Part shown: positions 27,077 to 36,322 of the stretch, piece by piece
Layout of the letters: each line of letters begins with the position of its first letter
Numbering within the stretch: position 1 is the first letter of the stretch
Position numbers and translations under genes: made by a program
Assembly: GCF_016615815.1 (NCBI RefSeq)
Contig: NZ_CP067112.1
Span: 1,302,001-1,366,000, forward strand
Reading direction: 5' to 3'
Length of the DNA stretch: 64,000 nt
DNA from: Luteimonas sp. MC1572
GTDB lineage: Bacteria; Pseudomonadota; Gammaproteobacteria; Xanthomonadales; Xanthomonadaceae
The notes under the pieces: generated by a model
What the model was told of the DNA's origin: nothing
The model's database searches: none
Seen by the model: the letters and a program-made list of their open reading frames with translations, nothing else

Positions 27077-28379
27077 CGCCGACCGGACTGGCGGCGTCGG
27101 TGCGCTGCAGCAGGAGCTTGTCCACGCGCGGGCCATCGAGGTCGACCACCTCCATGCGCCACACACCCCATTCGAAATGTTCGCCCGCGTTGGGGATGCG
27201 CCCGAAGTGGGCGATGGTCATGCCGGCTGCGGTGTTGTAGTCGTGTTCGTCCTCGTTGGGCAGCGGCCCTCCGCCCAGCAGTTCGCGCAGCGAGTCGGCG
27301 CCGAGCGCGCCATCGACCAGCCACGAGCCGTCCTCGCGCTCGACCACCAGCGGGTGCGAGTCGGCACCTTCGCCGCTGGAGGTGCGGCCGATGACGGCTT
27401 CGAGCACGTCGTTGACGCTGATGATGCCGGTGACGTCGCCGTACTCGTCCACCACCAGTGCCAGCGACTGCTGGCCCTCGCGCAGGATCTCCACCAGCTT
27501 CAGCGCCGGCGTGGACTCGGACACGAACAGCGGTTCGCGCATGTCCTTGAACAGGTCGAACTCGCCCGTGTCGATGCGGTCGATCAGTGACTTGACCTCC
27601 AGCACGCCGACCACGTCGCTGTCGTCGCGGCGATACACCGGGTAACGCGAGAACGGGGTGGCGCGCATGATCGCCAGGTTGTCCTCGAAGCTCTTGGCGG
27701 CATCGAGCCAGGCGATGCGGGTGCGCGGCGTCATCAGGCTCTCCGCGAAACGGTCGCCGAGCCGCAGCACGCGGTTCATCATGTTGCGCTCGTCGGCGTC
27801 GATCACGCCCTGCTCGTGGCCTTCGCTGACCAGCATGCGGATCTCCTCTTCCGAGATCGCGTTGCGGTTGTCGTCGCGGATGCCCAGCACGCGCAGCACC
27901 AGGCGGTTGATCGCGCCCAGCGTGGCCACCACCGGCTTGGCGGCGGTTGCCAGCGCCTGCAACGGCAGCGCCACCGCGATCGAAATGCCCTCCGCATTGG
28001 TCAGCGCCAGGCGCTTGGGGATCAGCTCGCCGAAGATGACCGAGCCGGCGGTGATCAGCCCGACCGCCGTCCCGATGCCGATCGGGCGCGCGTACTCGCT
28101 GGCCGTCGGGAACACGTCGGCAAGCCAGCTGGCGATCATCTGCCCGATCGCTTCCCCGCCGAACACGCCGGTGAGCACGCCGATCAGGGTGATGCCGATC
28201 TGCACCGTGGACAGCAGGTTGTCGGGGTGCTCGGCCAGCTTGAGCGCGGCGCGTGCGCCGCGGCTGGTCTCGGACAGCTGCCGCAGCCGTGACGTGCGTG
28301 CGGTGACCAGCGCCATCTCCGACATCGCGAAGAAGCCGTTCAGCGCGATCAGCGCCATGACGATCAGGAGTTGGAGCAC
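27069..28379 (-). CDS. CNNM/CorC-HlyC family membrane protein with CBS pair
   Basis: A 436-residue protein. N-terminal DUF21/CNNM membrane domain (VLQLLIVMALIALNGFFAMSEMALVTARTSRLRQL; GVLTGVFGGEAIG; VIFGELIPKRLALTNAE), then two CBS motifs (MTPRTRIAWLDAAKSFEDNLAIM and SLALVVDEYGDVTGIISVNDVLEAVIG) and a C-terminal CorC_HlyC domain. These are called hemolysin-like but act in Mg/Co ion transport. GTG 28379 is chosen because it begins the first helix and AGGA lies upstream. Confidence 0.92.
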   Translation of the reverse strand: MLQLLIVMALIALNGFFAMSEMALVTARTSRLRQLSETSRGARAALKLAEHPDNLLSTVQIGITLIGVLTGVFGGEAIGQMIASWLADVFPTASEYARPIGIGTAVGLITAGSVIFGELIPKRLALTNAEGISIAVALPLQALATAAKPVVATLGAINRLVLRVLGIRDDNRNAISEEEIRMLVSEGHEQGVIDADERNMMNRVLRLGDRFAESLMTPRTRIAWLDAAKSFEDNLAIMRATPFSRYPVYRRDDSDVVGVLEVKSLIDRIDTGEFDLFKDMREPLFVSESTPALKLVEILREGQQSLALVVDEYGDVTGIISVNDVLEAVIGRTSSGEGADSHPLVVEREDGSWLVDGALGADSLRELLGGGPLPNEDEHDYNTAAGMTIAHFGRIPNAGEHFEWGVWRMEVVDLDGPRVDKLLLQRTDAASPVGDG

Positions 28380-28655
28380 GGCGGCGGATCCTGTCGTCGG
28401 CAAGCGGCGGGGCGCGGGCCCCCGTGGCGTGTCGGCAGCGCGGCAGGCACGGGGGCCTGGCGGCGCTGCGGCGGTCTGGATTCGCTTTCCATCGGGTTCC
28501 GGGGGAGGGGGCGCGCGGTGCGCGGGGCGATCATAACAGGCGCGACGACAGCAGCCCGACACGGGAAATGCCGGGCGCAACGGTCTTTAAACAGTCATAA
28601 TTCGCCGCCCGCGACGCCGGGTGTATCCCATTCGACTGCGACGAGGCAGCGCGCC

Positions 28656-29282
28656 ATGTTTTCCCTGCAGACCATGTTCGGCCAAGGCAACCAGTTCTAC
28701 ACGCTGCTCGAGGAAGCGGCAAAAGCCGCCCTGGACGCGGCCCGCGCCCTGCACCAGATGTTGAAGGAAGCCGACCGGCAGCCGGCCCTGGATGCCTTCA
28801 AGCTGGCCCGCCTGCGCGAGCGCGAAGCCTCTGAAAAGATCAGCCAGGCGCTGGTGGACAGCTTCATCACCCCGATCGAGCGAGAGGACATCGAGGCGCT
28901 GGGTTCGGCGCTGTACAAGATTCCCAAGCAGATCGAGAAGTTCGCCGACCGCTACTCGATGGCCACCCAGCACCTGGAGCACATCGACTTCGCGCCGCGC
29001 GCGGCGATGCTGGAGCAGGCCGCCGTCGTGGTGCTGAAGATGGTCCAGCAGCTGCGCCACCTGAAGCTCGAGCCGATGAAGTCGCTCAACGACGAGCTGC
29101 GCGCGCTGGAGAACGAGGCCGACCGGCTGATGCTCGAGCTGTACCGCGACATCTACTCCGGCAAGCTCGATGCGCGGCAGATGTTCCTGCTCAAGGAGTT
29201 CTTCGAGATCCTCGAGAAAGCCATCGACCGCTGCCGCGAGGCCGGCGTGGTCGCGTTCGGCATCGTGCTGAAGAACAGCTGA
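28656..29282 (+). CDS. DUF47 (PhoU-like) phosphate-transport accessory protein
   Basis: A 208-residue all-helical protein. FGQGNQFYTLLEEAAKA, REREASEKISQALVDSFITPIEREDIEALGSALYKIPKQIEK and LENEADRLMLELYRDIYSG mark DUF47, the PhoU-like family encoded next to Pit transporters and thought to regulate them. It lies nine bases before pit. The 276-base region before it has no gene; I see an AT-richer patch near 28585-28602 but no certain promoter. Confidence 0.92.
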   Translation: MFSLQTMFGQGNQFYTLLEEAAKAALDAARALHQMLKEADRQPALDAFKLARLREREASEKISQALVDSFITPIEREDIEALGSALYKIPKQIEKFADRYSMATQHLEHIDFAPRAAMLEQAAVVVLKMVQQLRHLKLEPMKSLNDELRALENEADRLMLELYRDIYSGKLDARQMFLLKEFFEILEKAIDRCREAGVVAFGIVLKNS

Positions 29283-29291
29283 GGCCGCGCC

Positions 29292-30404
29292 ATGCTCGCC
29301 CTCGTGATGACCGTGGTCGTGGTGGCGCTCGCGTTCGAGTACATCAACGGCTTCCACGACACCGCCAACTCGATCGCCACCGTGGTCGCCACCAAGGTGC
29401 TGTCGCCGATGCAGGCGGTCGGCATGGCGGCGGGCATGAACCTGATCGGCGCGCTCGCCGGCACCGCGGTCGCCAAGACCATCTCCTCGGGGCTGATCGA
29501 CGCCGGCGTGGTCGACGTCGGTTCGCAGCTGATCCTGTGCGCGCTGCTCGGCGGCATCGTCTGGAACCTGATCACATGGTGGTGGGGCCTGCCGTCGTCG
29601 TCGTCGCACGCGCTTATCGGCGGGCTGATGGGCGCAGCACTGGCCGCGGCCTCCAACAATTTCGACAGCATCATCTGGTCGCAGCCGGCGGAGCCGCTCT
29701 ACCAGAGCGCCGGCGTGCTGTGGAAGGTGATCGTGCCGATGGTGAGTTCGCCGGTGCTGGGGTTCGCGGCGGGCTTCCTGTTGATGGGGGTGCTGTTCTT
29801 CACCATATCCATGATGGCGCGCAGTGGCGGCTGGCTGGCGCGCATCGCCCGGCCGCGCTGGGTGAACGGCTTCTTCGGCAAGGCGCAGATCGTCAGCGCC
29901 GCCGGCATGGGCTTCGCGCACGGCATGAACGATGCGCAGAAGACCATGGGCATCATCGCCCTGGCGCTGGTCAGTGCGCAGTCGGCCGGCACCCTGGATT
30001 CGCTGCCCGCGTGGCTGGCCTTCCTGCACCCCTCGGACGCGGCGCTGGCAGAGGGTGACATCGACACCTGGATCAAGATCAGCTGCGCGCTGGTGATGGC
30101 CGCGGGCACCGCTGCGGGCGGCTGGCGGATCATCAAGACGCTGGGCCACAAGCTGGTCAAGCTGCACCCGATCCACGGCTTCGCGGCCGAGACCAGCGCG
30201 GCCTCGGTGATCCTGGCGGCGTCGTCGCTGGGCATCCCGGTGTCGACCACGCACAACATCTCGTCGGCGATCATGGGCGTGGGCACCGCCAAGCGGCTCA
30301 ATGCCATCAAGTGGTCGGTGGTGCACAAGATGCTGTGGGCGTGGATCCTGACCATCCCGATGTCGGGTGGCATCGCCTACCTGCTGTTCAAGCTGTTTGC
30401 CTGA
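29292..30404 (+). CDS. pit: low-affinity inorganic phosphate transporter (Pit)
   Basis: A 370-residue PiT-family carrier, about ten helices. Both inverted-repeat signature motifs are present: EYINGFHDTANSIATVVATKVL near the N-terminus and FAHGMNDAQKTMGIIALAL in the second half, plus GLPSSSSHALIGGL and GIPVSTTHNISSAIMGVG. It takes up phosphate or metal phosphate with protons. The upstream DUF47 gene completes the common pair. Confidence 0.96.
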   Translation: MLALVMTVVVVALAFEYINGFHDTANSIATVVATKVLSPMQAVGMAAGMNLIGALAGTAVAKTISSGLIDAGVVDVGSQLILCALLGGIVWNLITWWWGLPSSSSHALIGGLMGAALAAASNNFDSIIWSQPAEPLYQSAGVLWKVIVPMVSSPVLGFAAGFLLMGVLFFTISMMARSGGWLARIARPRWVNGFFGKAQIVSAAGMGFAHGMNDAQKTMGIIALALVSAQSAGTLDSLPAWLAFLHPSDAALAEGDIDTWIKISCALVMAAGTAAGGWRIIKTLGHKLVKLHPIHGFAAETSAASVILAASSLGIPVSTTHNISSAIMGVGTAKRLNAIKWSVVHKMLWAWILTIPMSGGIAYLLFKLFA

Positions 30405-30411
30405 GGGGCGT

Positions 30412-30432
30412 GACCGCCGGCACCCGGCGGTC
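30412..30432. terminator. hairpin between convergent pit and hypothetical gene
   Basis: A perfect 9-bp stem (30412-30420 with 30424-30432) and a 3-base loop, between convergent stops at 30404 and 30435. There is no T-run, so its strength is uncertain. Confidence 0.5.
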
Positions 30433-30434
30433 TG

Positions 30435-30845
30435 TCAGAGCAGGTCGCCGTCGGCGCCGAGCGCGCGCTCCAGGCGGTCGCCCATGCCGCCGATCTCCAG
30501 CACCAGGCGGCCGAGCTCGGCCGCGTCCAGGCTCTCGTACGGGCGGTTCTCGCACAGCTGCAGGTAGGGCACGCCGTCGAGTTCGCCGATCGCGAGGTAG
30601 CCGACGCGCGTGCCCCAGTTGAAGGACAGCGCGCGGCGCGCATCGATGCCGGTGATCGGTGCGACGGCGGTGCTGGCGCGCAGGTAGCAGCGGCCATCGT
30701 CGTCGTGCAGTTCGGAAAGGAAGATCGCCTGGTGGCGACGGCCGGCGTCGAGCGACAGCTCCACGCAGAGCACGTAGGGCTCCTGCATGGTCACCTTGAA
30801 CCCGTTGCCGGCAACGTGGCGGCGGACCTGTTCGAAGTTCTGCAT
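30435..30845 (-). CDS. hypothetical protein, 136 aa
   Basis: Not firmly recognised. A soluble, acidic alpha/beta protein (FEQVRRHVAGNGFKVTMQEPYVLCVEL; GTRVGYLAIGELDGVPYLQLCENRPYESLDAAELGRLVLEIG). The layout faintly recalls the YbjN/type III chaperone-like fold, but I would not assign it. Codon use fits the neighbours. It is convergent with pit and divergent from the alkyltransferase-like gene. Confidence 0.65.
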   Translation of the reverse strand: MQNFEQVRRHVAGNGFKVTMQEPYVLCVELSLDAGRRHQAIFLSELHDDDGRCYLRASTAVAPITGIDARRALSFNWGTRVGYLAIGELDGVPYLQLCENRPYESLDAAELGRLVLEIGGMGDRLERALGADGDLL

Positions 30846-30886
30846 GGCGGGGACCGGGGGAAGGACGTGCTGGCTATGCTAGCGCA

Positions 30887-31219
30887 ATGGACGCGCCGAC
30901 CGCTGCCGAACTGATCCTTGCCGCCGTGCGCGCGATCCCCGCGGGCGAGGTGGCGGGATATGGCGAGGTGGCGCGCCGCGCTGGCCTGCCGGGGCGTGCG
31001 CGGCTCGCTGCGCGCGTGCTGGCCGGCAACGACGATCCGCGCCTGCCCTGGCATCGCGTGCTGCGCAGCGACGGGCGTATCGCGTTCCCGCGCGACTCCG
31101 CGCAGTGGATCGAGCAGGCGAGGCGCTTGCGCGCCGAAGGCGTCGCGGTAGTGGAGGGCAGGGTGCGCATGCCGCGCGCGGCACGCTCGCTCGACGCCGA
31201 CATCTGGGGCCCGGCGTGA
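30887..31219 (+). CDS. alkyltransferase-like protein (ATL, MGMT family without Cys)
   Basis: A 110-residue MGMT-fold protein: GEVAGYGEVARRAGLPGRARLAARVLA (helix-turn-helix with the Tyr and Arg finger) and LPWHRVLRSDGRI. In true O6-alkylguanine transferases the motif is PCHRV; here the acceptor Cys is Trp, the hallmark of ATL proteins, which bind bulky O6-alkylguanine lesions and hand them to nucleotide excision repair. The length is also that of ATLs. Confidence 0.92.
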   Translation: MDAPTAAELILAAVRAIPAGEVAGYGEVARRAGLPGRARLAARVLAGNDDPRLPWHRVLRSDGRIAFPRDSAQWIEQARRLRAEGVAVVEGRVRMPRAARSLDADIWGPA

Positions 31220-31283
31220 GCGCCACGACCGGATCGCGTGTGCGCAACCGTTATCATGGAGTCTGTCCGTGCAAGGATCGGGA

Positions 31284-31937
31284 ATGCTCAACAACCTGCC
31301 GCCCGTCACCAAGGGGCTGTTGATCGCCAACGCCGGTGTGTTCCTGCTGCAGTCGGTGCTGGGCAGCGTGGCGTTCGCACCGCTGATGCTGTGGCCGCTG
31401 GGCACCAATGCCTTCGACCTGATGGCCGGCGCGCACACGTTCCAGCCCTGGCAGCTGCTGACCTATGGCTTCCTGCACGGCAACCTGGCGCACCTGCTGT
31501 TCAACATGCTGGCGCTGGTGATGTTCGGCGCACAGCTCGAATACACCTGGGGCCAGAAGCGCTTCCTGACCTACTTCCTGGTGTGCGTGGCGGGCGCGGG
31601 GCTGTGCCAGCTCGGGGTGGTGAGCTGGGCGGTGTCGCAGGGCAGTGGCGCGTTCCCCACGGTGGGCGCGTCGGGCGGCGTGTTCGGGCTGCTGCTGGCC
31701 TACGGCATGCTGTTCCCGAACCAGCGGGTGATGCTGCTGATCCCGCCGATCCCGATGAAGGCACGCACGCTGGTGCTGGTCTACGGCGCGATCGAACTGC
31801 TGATGGGCATCACCGGCACGCAGTCCGGGGTGGCGCATTTCGCGCACCTCGGCGGCATGCTGTTCGGCTGGCTGCTGATCCGCAACTGGCGCGGCCAGCC
31901 GCCGTTCAAGCGGCGCGCGCCCACGCGACGGTTCTGA
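31284..31937 (+). CDS. rhomboid family intramembrane serine protease
   Basis: A 217-residue protein with six helices. Rhomboid blocks: TYGFLHGNLAHLLFNMLALVMFG, TVGASGGVFGLLLAYG with the catalytic Ser, and VAHFAHLGGMLFGWLL with the catalytic His. ATG 31284 has AAGGA upstream; GTG 31269 is possible. Active-site residues are intact, so it is probably a working protease; substrate unknown. Confidence 0.93.
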   Translation: MLNNLPPVTKGLLIANAGVFLLQSVLGSVAFAPLMLWPLGTNAFDLMAGAHTFQPWQLLTYGFLHGNLAHLLFNMLALVMFGAQLEYTWGQKRFLTYFLVCVAGAGLCQLGVVSWAVSQGSGAFPTVGASGGVFGLLLAYGMLFPNQRVMLLIPPIPMKARTLVLVYGAIELLMGITGTQSGVAHFAHLGGMLFGWLLIRNWRGQPPFKRRAPTRRF

Positions 31938-31961
31938 ATACCCGTCGCGTGGCTGGCGCGG

Positions 31962-33968
31962 TCAGCGCCAGAGCGAGACCCGTTCCTCGTCCTTGCGGCG
32001 CATGGCGTCGCCGGCCTTGCAGGCGAACAGCTCGCTGAAGGCCGGCTGGTTGGCCAGCGGACCGTTGGCGCGCCACTTGCCCGGCGCATGCGATTCGCTG
32101 GCCGCCTGCTGTTCGGCGAAGGCGGCCGACGGCTGCTGGCGCCACAGCCCGGCCCATGCGGCGTAGAACGCCTGCCTGCCGTCCTTTTCCAGCGCCGGCT
32201 GCGCGTGCTGCAGCGCATCCCAGGCCAGCTCGACCGCGGCCAGGTCGGCGGCATTCTCGTCGCGGGTCAGCGTGGCGTTGACCTTGCGGCCTGCGAGGTT
32301 GGGGACGTCGTAAGCACCGTACTGCGCCGACAGGCGGTTGAGGCGGTCGCTCCACGCGGCGTTGGTGCCGGGCGTCCACCAGTCGCGCACGGTGCCGGAG
32401 GCGTCGAGCATGCGGCCCTTGCCGTCGATCGCGTGGCTCAACTCATGCGCCACCAGGGCGCCCAAGGTGCCGTAATGCGCGGCGCCGTCACGGGACATGT
32501 CCAGCACCGGTGCCTGCAGCACGGCGGCGGAAATGACCAGCCGGTTGTGGGCAGCGTCGTAGGCCAGCGCGGGTTGGTGCGGCTGCACCCCCCAGCGGCG
32601 CTGGGCGTTGCCGCGACCGATGCGCTTCATTTCCTCGCGGTGGTGCCAGGTGGACGCGATCAGCATGTTGCCGCCGAAGCTGCCACGGCCCATCGGCTGC
32701 ACGGTGTAGTCGACGTCGCGACGCGGCGCACCGACTTCGATCTTGAGCGCAGCGAGCTTCTTGCCGGCCTCGGCCTTGGTGGCGTCGTCCATCCAGGCGT
32801 TGCGGTCGAGCGAGCGGACGAGGGCATCGCGGACTTCGCCGGCAATGGTTTCGGCACGCGTGCGGCTGGCCTCGGGCAGGTAGCGGCCGACGTACTCGCG
32901 CGCCACCATCTGTCCGGCGGCGTGGTTGATCGCCGCCAGCGTGAGCAGCTCGCGGCTGGGCTGCTGGGTCTCGCCGCGCAGCACGCGGCCGCGGAAGTCG
33001 AATTCGGCGTCGCGGAACCCCTTCGACAGGTACGGCGCCATGGCGTCGCCGACCTGGAAGCGCAGGTAGGTCTTCCACTGCGCCGGCTTCAGGCTGCCGA
33101 CCAGGCCGTCAAGCGCCGCGAACAGCTCGGGGTTGGCGATCGACACGCTGTCGTCGGTGACGCCCTGGGCGGTCAGGAAGGCATCCAGCTGCAGGCGCTT
33201 GTAGCTCTTGCCGAGCGTGTCGGTGGCGACCAGCGCGTAGTTCCGGCGCGGATCGCGCAGCGAGGGGATGGGCCTGGAGGCGCGCGCGATGCGGGTCTCC
33301 AGGTCGATCACCTGCTGCGCTTCGGCGGCCAGGTCCTTCTCGGCGGTGCCGGTGAGGGCGAGGATCTTCTGCACGTAGTTGTTGTAGCGGCCGAGCAGCG
33401 CGCGCGCGTCGGCGTCCTCGCGGGTGTAATAGGCCGGGTCGGGCAGGCCGGTGCCGCCCTGCGCGAAGTAGCCGACGTGGCGCTCGAGATCGGCCAGGTC
33501 GACGTCGGCGCTGAAGTTGAACGCCACCGGGATCCCCACCTGGTGCAGCGCGGCGATCGACGGCGGGATGTCCTTGGCGCGCTTGATGCCGTTGATGCGG
33601 TCGAGCAGCGGTGCGATCGGGTTGGCGCCATCGGCTTCCACCGCGGCTTCGTCCAGCCCGCTGGCCCAGAAATCGCCGAGCAGCTTCTGCACGTTGCCCT
33701 GCGGTGCGGTCATCGCGGTCGACAGCAGTTCGCGCTGCTGCTCGAGCACGCGCTGCTGCAGTTCGCCGAAGGCCGAGATCGTGCCGGTCGCCGGCACCGG
33801 CGTGGCGGCCAGCCAGTCCTTGTTGGTGAAGGCGTAGAAATCACCGCAGGCGGTCGGGCCGGCCGGCGCCTTGGCGGCGCGGCGGCGCTGTGCGTCGGCG
33901 TCGGGGGCGGCGAGGCCAAGCAGCAGGCTGGCGGCGAGGGCAAGGACGAGCGGCTTGTGCTTCGGCAT
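31962..33968 (-). CDS. M13 family metallopeptidase, diverged paralogue
   Basis: A 668-residue secreted zinc endopeptidase (signal LALAASLLLGLAAPDADA, no lipobox). The zinc motif is VAHELSHAID (HExxH), and the third ligand region is DENAADLAAVELAW. Relative to its neighbour and to the usual GENIADxGG, the glycines are lost although Glu and Asp remain. The NAYYNP substrate-binding motif of the family is also replaced (LAYDAAHNRLVIS). It follows a second M13 gene on the same strand, separated by a hairpin. Confidence 0.9.
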   Translation of the reverse strand: MPKHKPLVLALAASLLLGLAAPDADAQRRRAAKAPAGPTACGDFYAFTNKDWLAATPVPATGTISAFGELQQRVLEQQRELLSTAMTAPQGNVQKLLGDFWASGLDEAAVEADGANPIAPLLDRINGIKRAKDIPPSIAALHQVGIPVAFNFSADVDLADLERHVGYFAQGGTGLPDPAYYTREDADARALLGRYNNYVQKILALTGTAEKDLAAEAQQVIDLETRIARASRPIPSLRDPRRNYALVATDTLGKSYKRLQLDAFLTAQGVTDDSVSIANPELFAALDGLVGSLKPAQWKTYLRFQVGDAMAPYLSKGFRDAEFDFRGRVLRGETQQPSRELLTLAAINHAAGQMVAREYVGRYLPEASRTRAETIAGEVRDALVRSLDRNAWMDDATKAEAGKKLAALKIEVGAPRRDVDYTVQPMGRGSFGGNMLIASTWHHREEMKRIGRGNAQRRWGVQPHQPALAYDAAHNRLVISAAVLQAPVLDMSRDGAAHYGTLGALVAHELSHAIDGKGRMLDASGTVRDWWTPGTNAAWSDRLNRLSAQYGAYDVPNLAGRKVNATLTRDENAADLAAVELAWDALQHAQPALEKDGRQAFYAAWAGLWRQQPSAAFAEQQAASESHAPGKWRANGPLANQPAFSELFACKAGDAMRRKDEERVSLWR

Positions 33969-34051
33969 CTGAAGGTCCAGCAGTGGGATCGCGGCAGTCT
34001 ACCAAGCCGTGCAGGGCAGGCCATGAACTCCGCTCGCAGCCCCGCAAACGC

Positions 34052-34079
34052 GGAAGGCCCGGCGTTTGCCGGGCCTTCC
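34052..34079. terminator. hairpin between tandem M13 peptidase genes
   Basis: A perfect 12-bp stem, GGAAGGCCCGGC with its complement, around a GTTT loop. It lies between the stop of the upstream peptidase gene (34105) and the start of the next (33968). There is no long T-run on the minus strand. Confidence 0.65.
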
Positions 34080-34104
34080 TTCACGCATTGCTCGCGTCAG
34101 GCGC

Positions 34105-36222
34105 TTACCAGATGACGACCTGGTCCTTGCCGCTGCGCACCATCGGCTGGCCCGGCTTGCACGAGTACGCGGCGGCGAACGAACCAAGGTTCGACGGCGC
34201 ACCGATGGCGCGGAAGTTGGCCGGCGCATGCGGGTCGGTGTTCAGGCGCACCGCCAGCTCCTGGTCGGTGAAGTTGCGGCGCCACACCGTGGCCCAGTTG
34301 GCGAAGAAGCGCTGGTCGCGCGTCAGGCCATCGGTGCCGGCATCGGTCGTGCCGTCGGTCGCCTTCTTCATCGCGTCGTAGGCCACCGCCAGGCCGCCGA
34401 GGTCGGCAATGTTCTCGCCGAGCGTCAGCTTGCCGTTGACCTTCTTGCCCGGCACCGCCTCGTAGCCGTCGAACTGCGCCACGAGCTGGTCGGTGAGCTT
34501 CTTGAAGCCGCTGGCATCCGCCTCGCTCCACCAGTTCTCGAAGTTGCCGGTGGGACCGAAGCGGCTGCCCTGGTCGTCATAGCCGTGGATCATCTCGTGG
34601 CCGATCACCGCGCCGATGCCGCCGTAGTTCATCTCCGCCGGCGCCGCCGGGTCGAAGAACGGCGGCTGCAGGATCGCCGCCGGGAACACGATCTCGTTCT
34701 GCAGCGGGTTGTAGTAGGCGTTGACCATCTGCGGCGGCATGCCCCATTCGGTCTTGTCCACGGGCTTGCCGATCTTGGACAGGTTCCACTTGTAGTTGAA
34801 CTCGTTGGCGGCCAGCACGTTGCCGATGTAGCTGTCGCGGCCGGTGGTCAGGCCGTTCCAGTCACGCCACTTGTCCGGGTAGCCGATCTTGGGCGTGAAG
34901 CTGGCCCACTTCTCCATGGCCTTGGCCTTGGTCTCGTCCGACATCCAGGCCAGGTTCTCGATGCGCAGCTTCAGCGCGTCGCTCAGGTTCTTGACCAGGG
35001 TCTCCATCTGCGCCTTGGATTCGGCCGGGAACGCCACCTTCACGTACATCTGGCCCAGCGCCTCGCCGGCCTGCGTCTCGATGACATCGAGCACGCGCTT
35101 GCCGCGCTCCTTCATTTCCTTCTGGCCGCGCAGCACCTGGCTGTAGAAGTTGAAGTGTTCCTGCGCGAACGCGTCGGACAGGTAGGGCGACGCGCCGTCG
35201 ACCGCGTGGAAGCGCAGGTAGGCCTGCCACTGCGCCGGCGGCACGTCGGCCAGCATCTTGCTGATCTCGGCGTGGAACGCCGGGATCGCCAGCGAGAACG
35301 TCGCCGGCGTGGCCACGCCCTGCGACTCGAAGAACGGCGCCCACGGGAAGTTCGGGGTCAGCTTGTCGGCGTCGGCGATGCTCACCGGGTTGTAGTACAG
35401 CGACACGTCGCGCGACATCTCCTCGCTCGACTTGGACGGCTTGGCGAGGCGGGTTTCAAACGCGATCACGTCCTTCGCCTGGGCCTGCGCATCGGCGGCG
35501 GCAACGCCTGACAGCTCCAGCACCTTGGCGATGTGCTGCTGGTAGGCGTCGAGCTTGTCCTTCTTGTCGGCGTCGAAGTAATAGCCACGGTCCGGGAGGC
35601 CCAGGCCGCCCTGCATGGCGTAGGCCATGTTCATGTCGGACTTCTTGAAGTCCGCCTCGGCCCCGAAGCCGAACAGGGTGTTCTGGCCCTTGGCCGCGCT
35701 GGTGCGCAGGTAGCCGACGATCTTGTCCTGGCTGTCGAGCGCGGCGATCGCATCCAGCTCGCCCTGGATCGGGGCGATGCCCTGGGCGTTGATTTTCTCC
35801 GCGTCCATGCCGGTGGACCAGAAGTTGCCGACGATGGCCTCCACGCCGCCGGCGCCGGGCATGGCCGCGGCCTGCTCGGCCAGCTGGCGCTGCACGGCCT
35901 GCGAGCGTTCGTCGAGCATCTCGAACGCGCCCCACGAGGTGCGGTCGCCCGGGATCGGGTTGGCGGCAAGCCAGGTGCCGTTGACGTGCCCGCCGAAGTC
36001 GACGCAGGCCTCGACCGACGGATCAAGGTCCGAGGCCTTGAAGCTGTTGACACCGGGAAGCTTGGATTCATCGAGCGTCAGCGCGGCGGGCGCCGGCGCG
36101 GCGTCGGGGGTTGCGGTGGTTGCGACCGGGGCGGCCGCCTCGCGCTGGCACGCGGCGAGCGCGACGGTGACCGCCAGCGACAGCAGCAGGATCTGGGGCG
36201 TGGATTTGGACTTGTGGCTCAC
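34105..36222 (-). CDS. M13 family metallopeptidase, lipoprotein
   Basis: A 705-residue zinc endopeptidase of the neprilysin/PepO family. Lipobox LAAC (Cys25 from GTG 36222, which has GGAG upstream; ATG 36246 is possible). Intact family motifs: VNAYYNPLQNEIVFPAAIL, IGHEMIHGYDDQG (zinc HExxH) and LGENIADLGGLAVAYDA (third ligand). Ends in the usual CKPGQPMV-type tail. It should degrade small peptides in the periplasm. It is the more canonical of the tandem pair. Confidence 0.95.
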   Translation of the reverse strand: MSHKSKSTPQILLLSLAVTVALAACQREAAAPVATTATPDAAPAPAALTLDESKLPGVNSFKASDLDPSVEACVDFGGHVNGTWLAANPIPGDRTSWGAFEMLDERSQAVQRQLAEQAAAMPGAGGVEAIVGNFWSTGMDAEKINAQGIAPIQGELDAIAALDSQDKIVGYLRTSAAKGQNTLFGFGAEADFKKSDMNMAYAMQGGLGLPDRGYYFDADKKDKLDAYQQHIAKVLELSGVAAADAQAQAKDVIAFETRLAKPSKSSEEMSRDVSLYYNPVSIADADKLTPNFPWAPFFESQGVATPATFSLAIPAFHAEISKMLADVPPAQWQAYLRFHAVDGASPYLSDAFAQEHFNFYSQVLRGQKEMKERGKRVLDVIETQAGEALGQMYVKVAFPAESKAQMETLVKNLSDALKLRIENLAWMSDETKAKAMEKWASFTPKIGYPDKWRDWNGLTTGRDSYIGNVLAANEFNYKWNLSKIGKPVDKTEWGMPPQMVNAYYNPLQNEIVFPAAILQPPFFDPAAPAEMNYGGIGAVIGHEMIHGYDDQGSRFGPTGNFENWWSEADASGFKKLTDQLVAQFDGYEAVPGKKVNGKLTLGENIADLGGLAVAYDAMKKATDGTTDAGTDGLTRDQRFFANWATVWRRNFTDQELAVRLNTDPHAPANFRAIGAPSNLGSFAAAYSCKPGQPMVRSGKDQVVIW

Positions 36223-36322
36223 GGTGTGCTCCGCCCGACTGGGCATGGGAAAGGGCGCGGCCCCTATCCGGGCCGACGCGCAACTTTACGCCTCGCCGGC
36301 GTGGCGGAAAGGGTGTCGGAGG

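Noticed and set aside
28585..28602. Pho-box-like half site (CAGTCATAAT) before the DUF47-pit genes
   Set aside because: Only one half resembles the Pho consensus and no 11-bp direct repeat follows; too weak to call.
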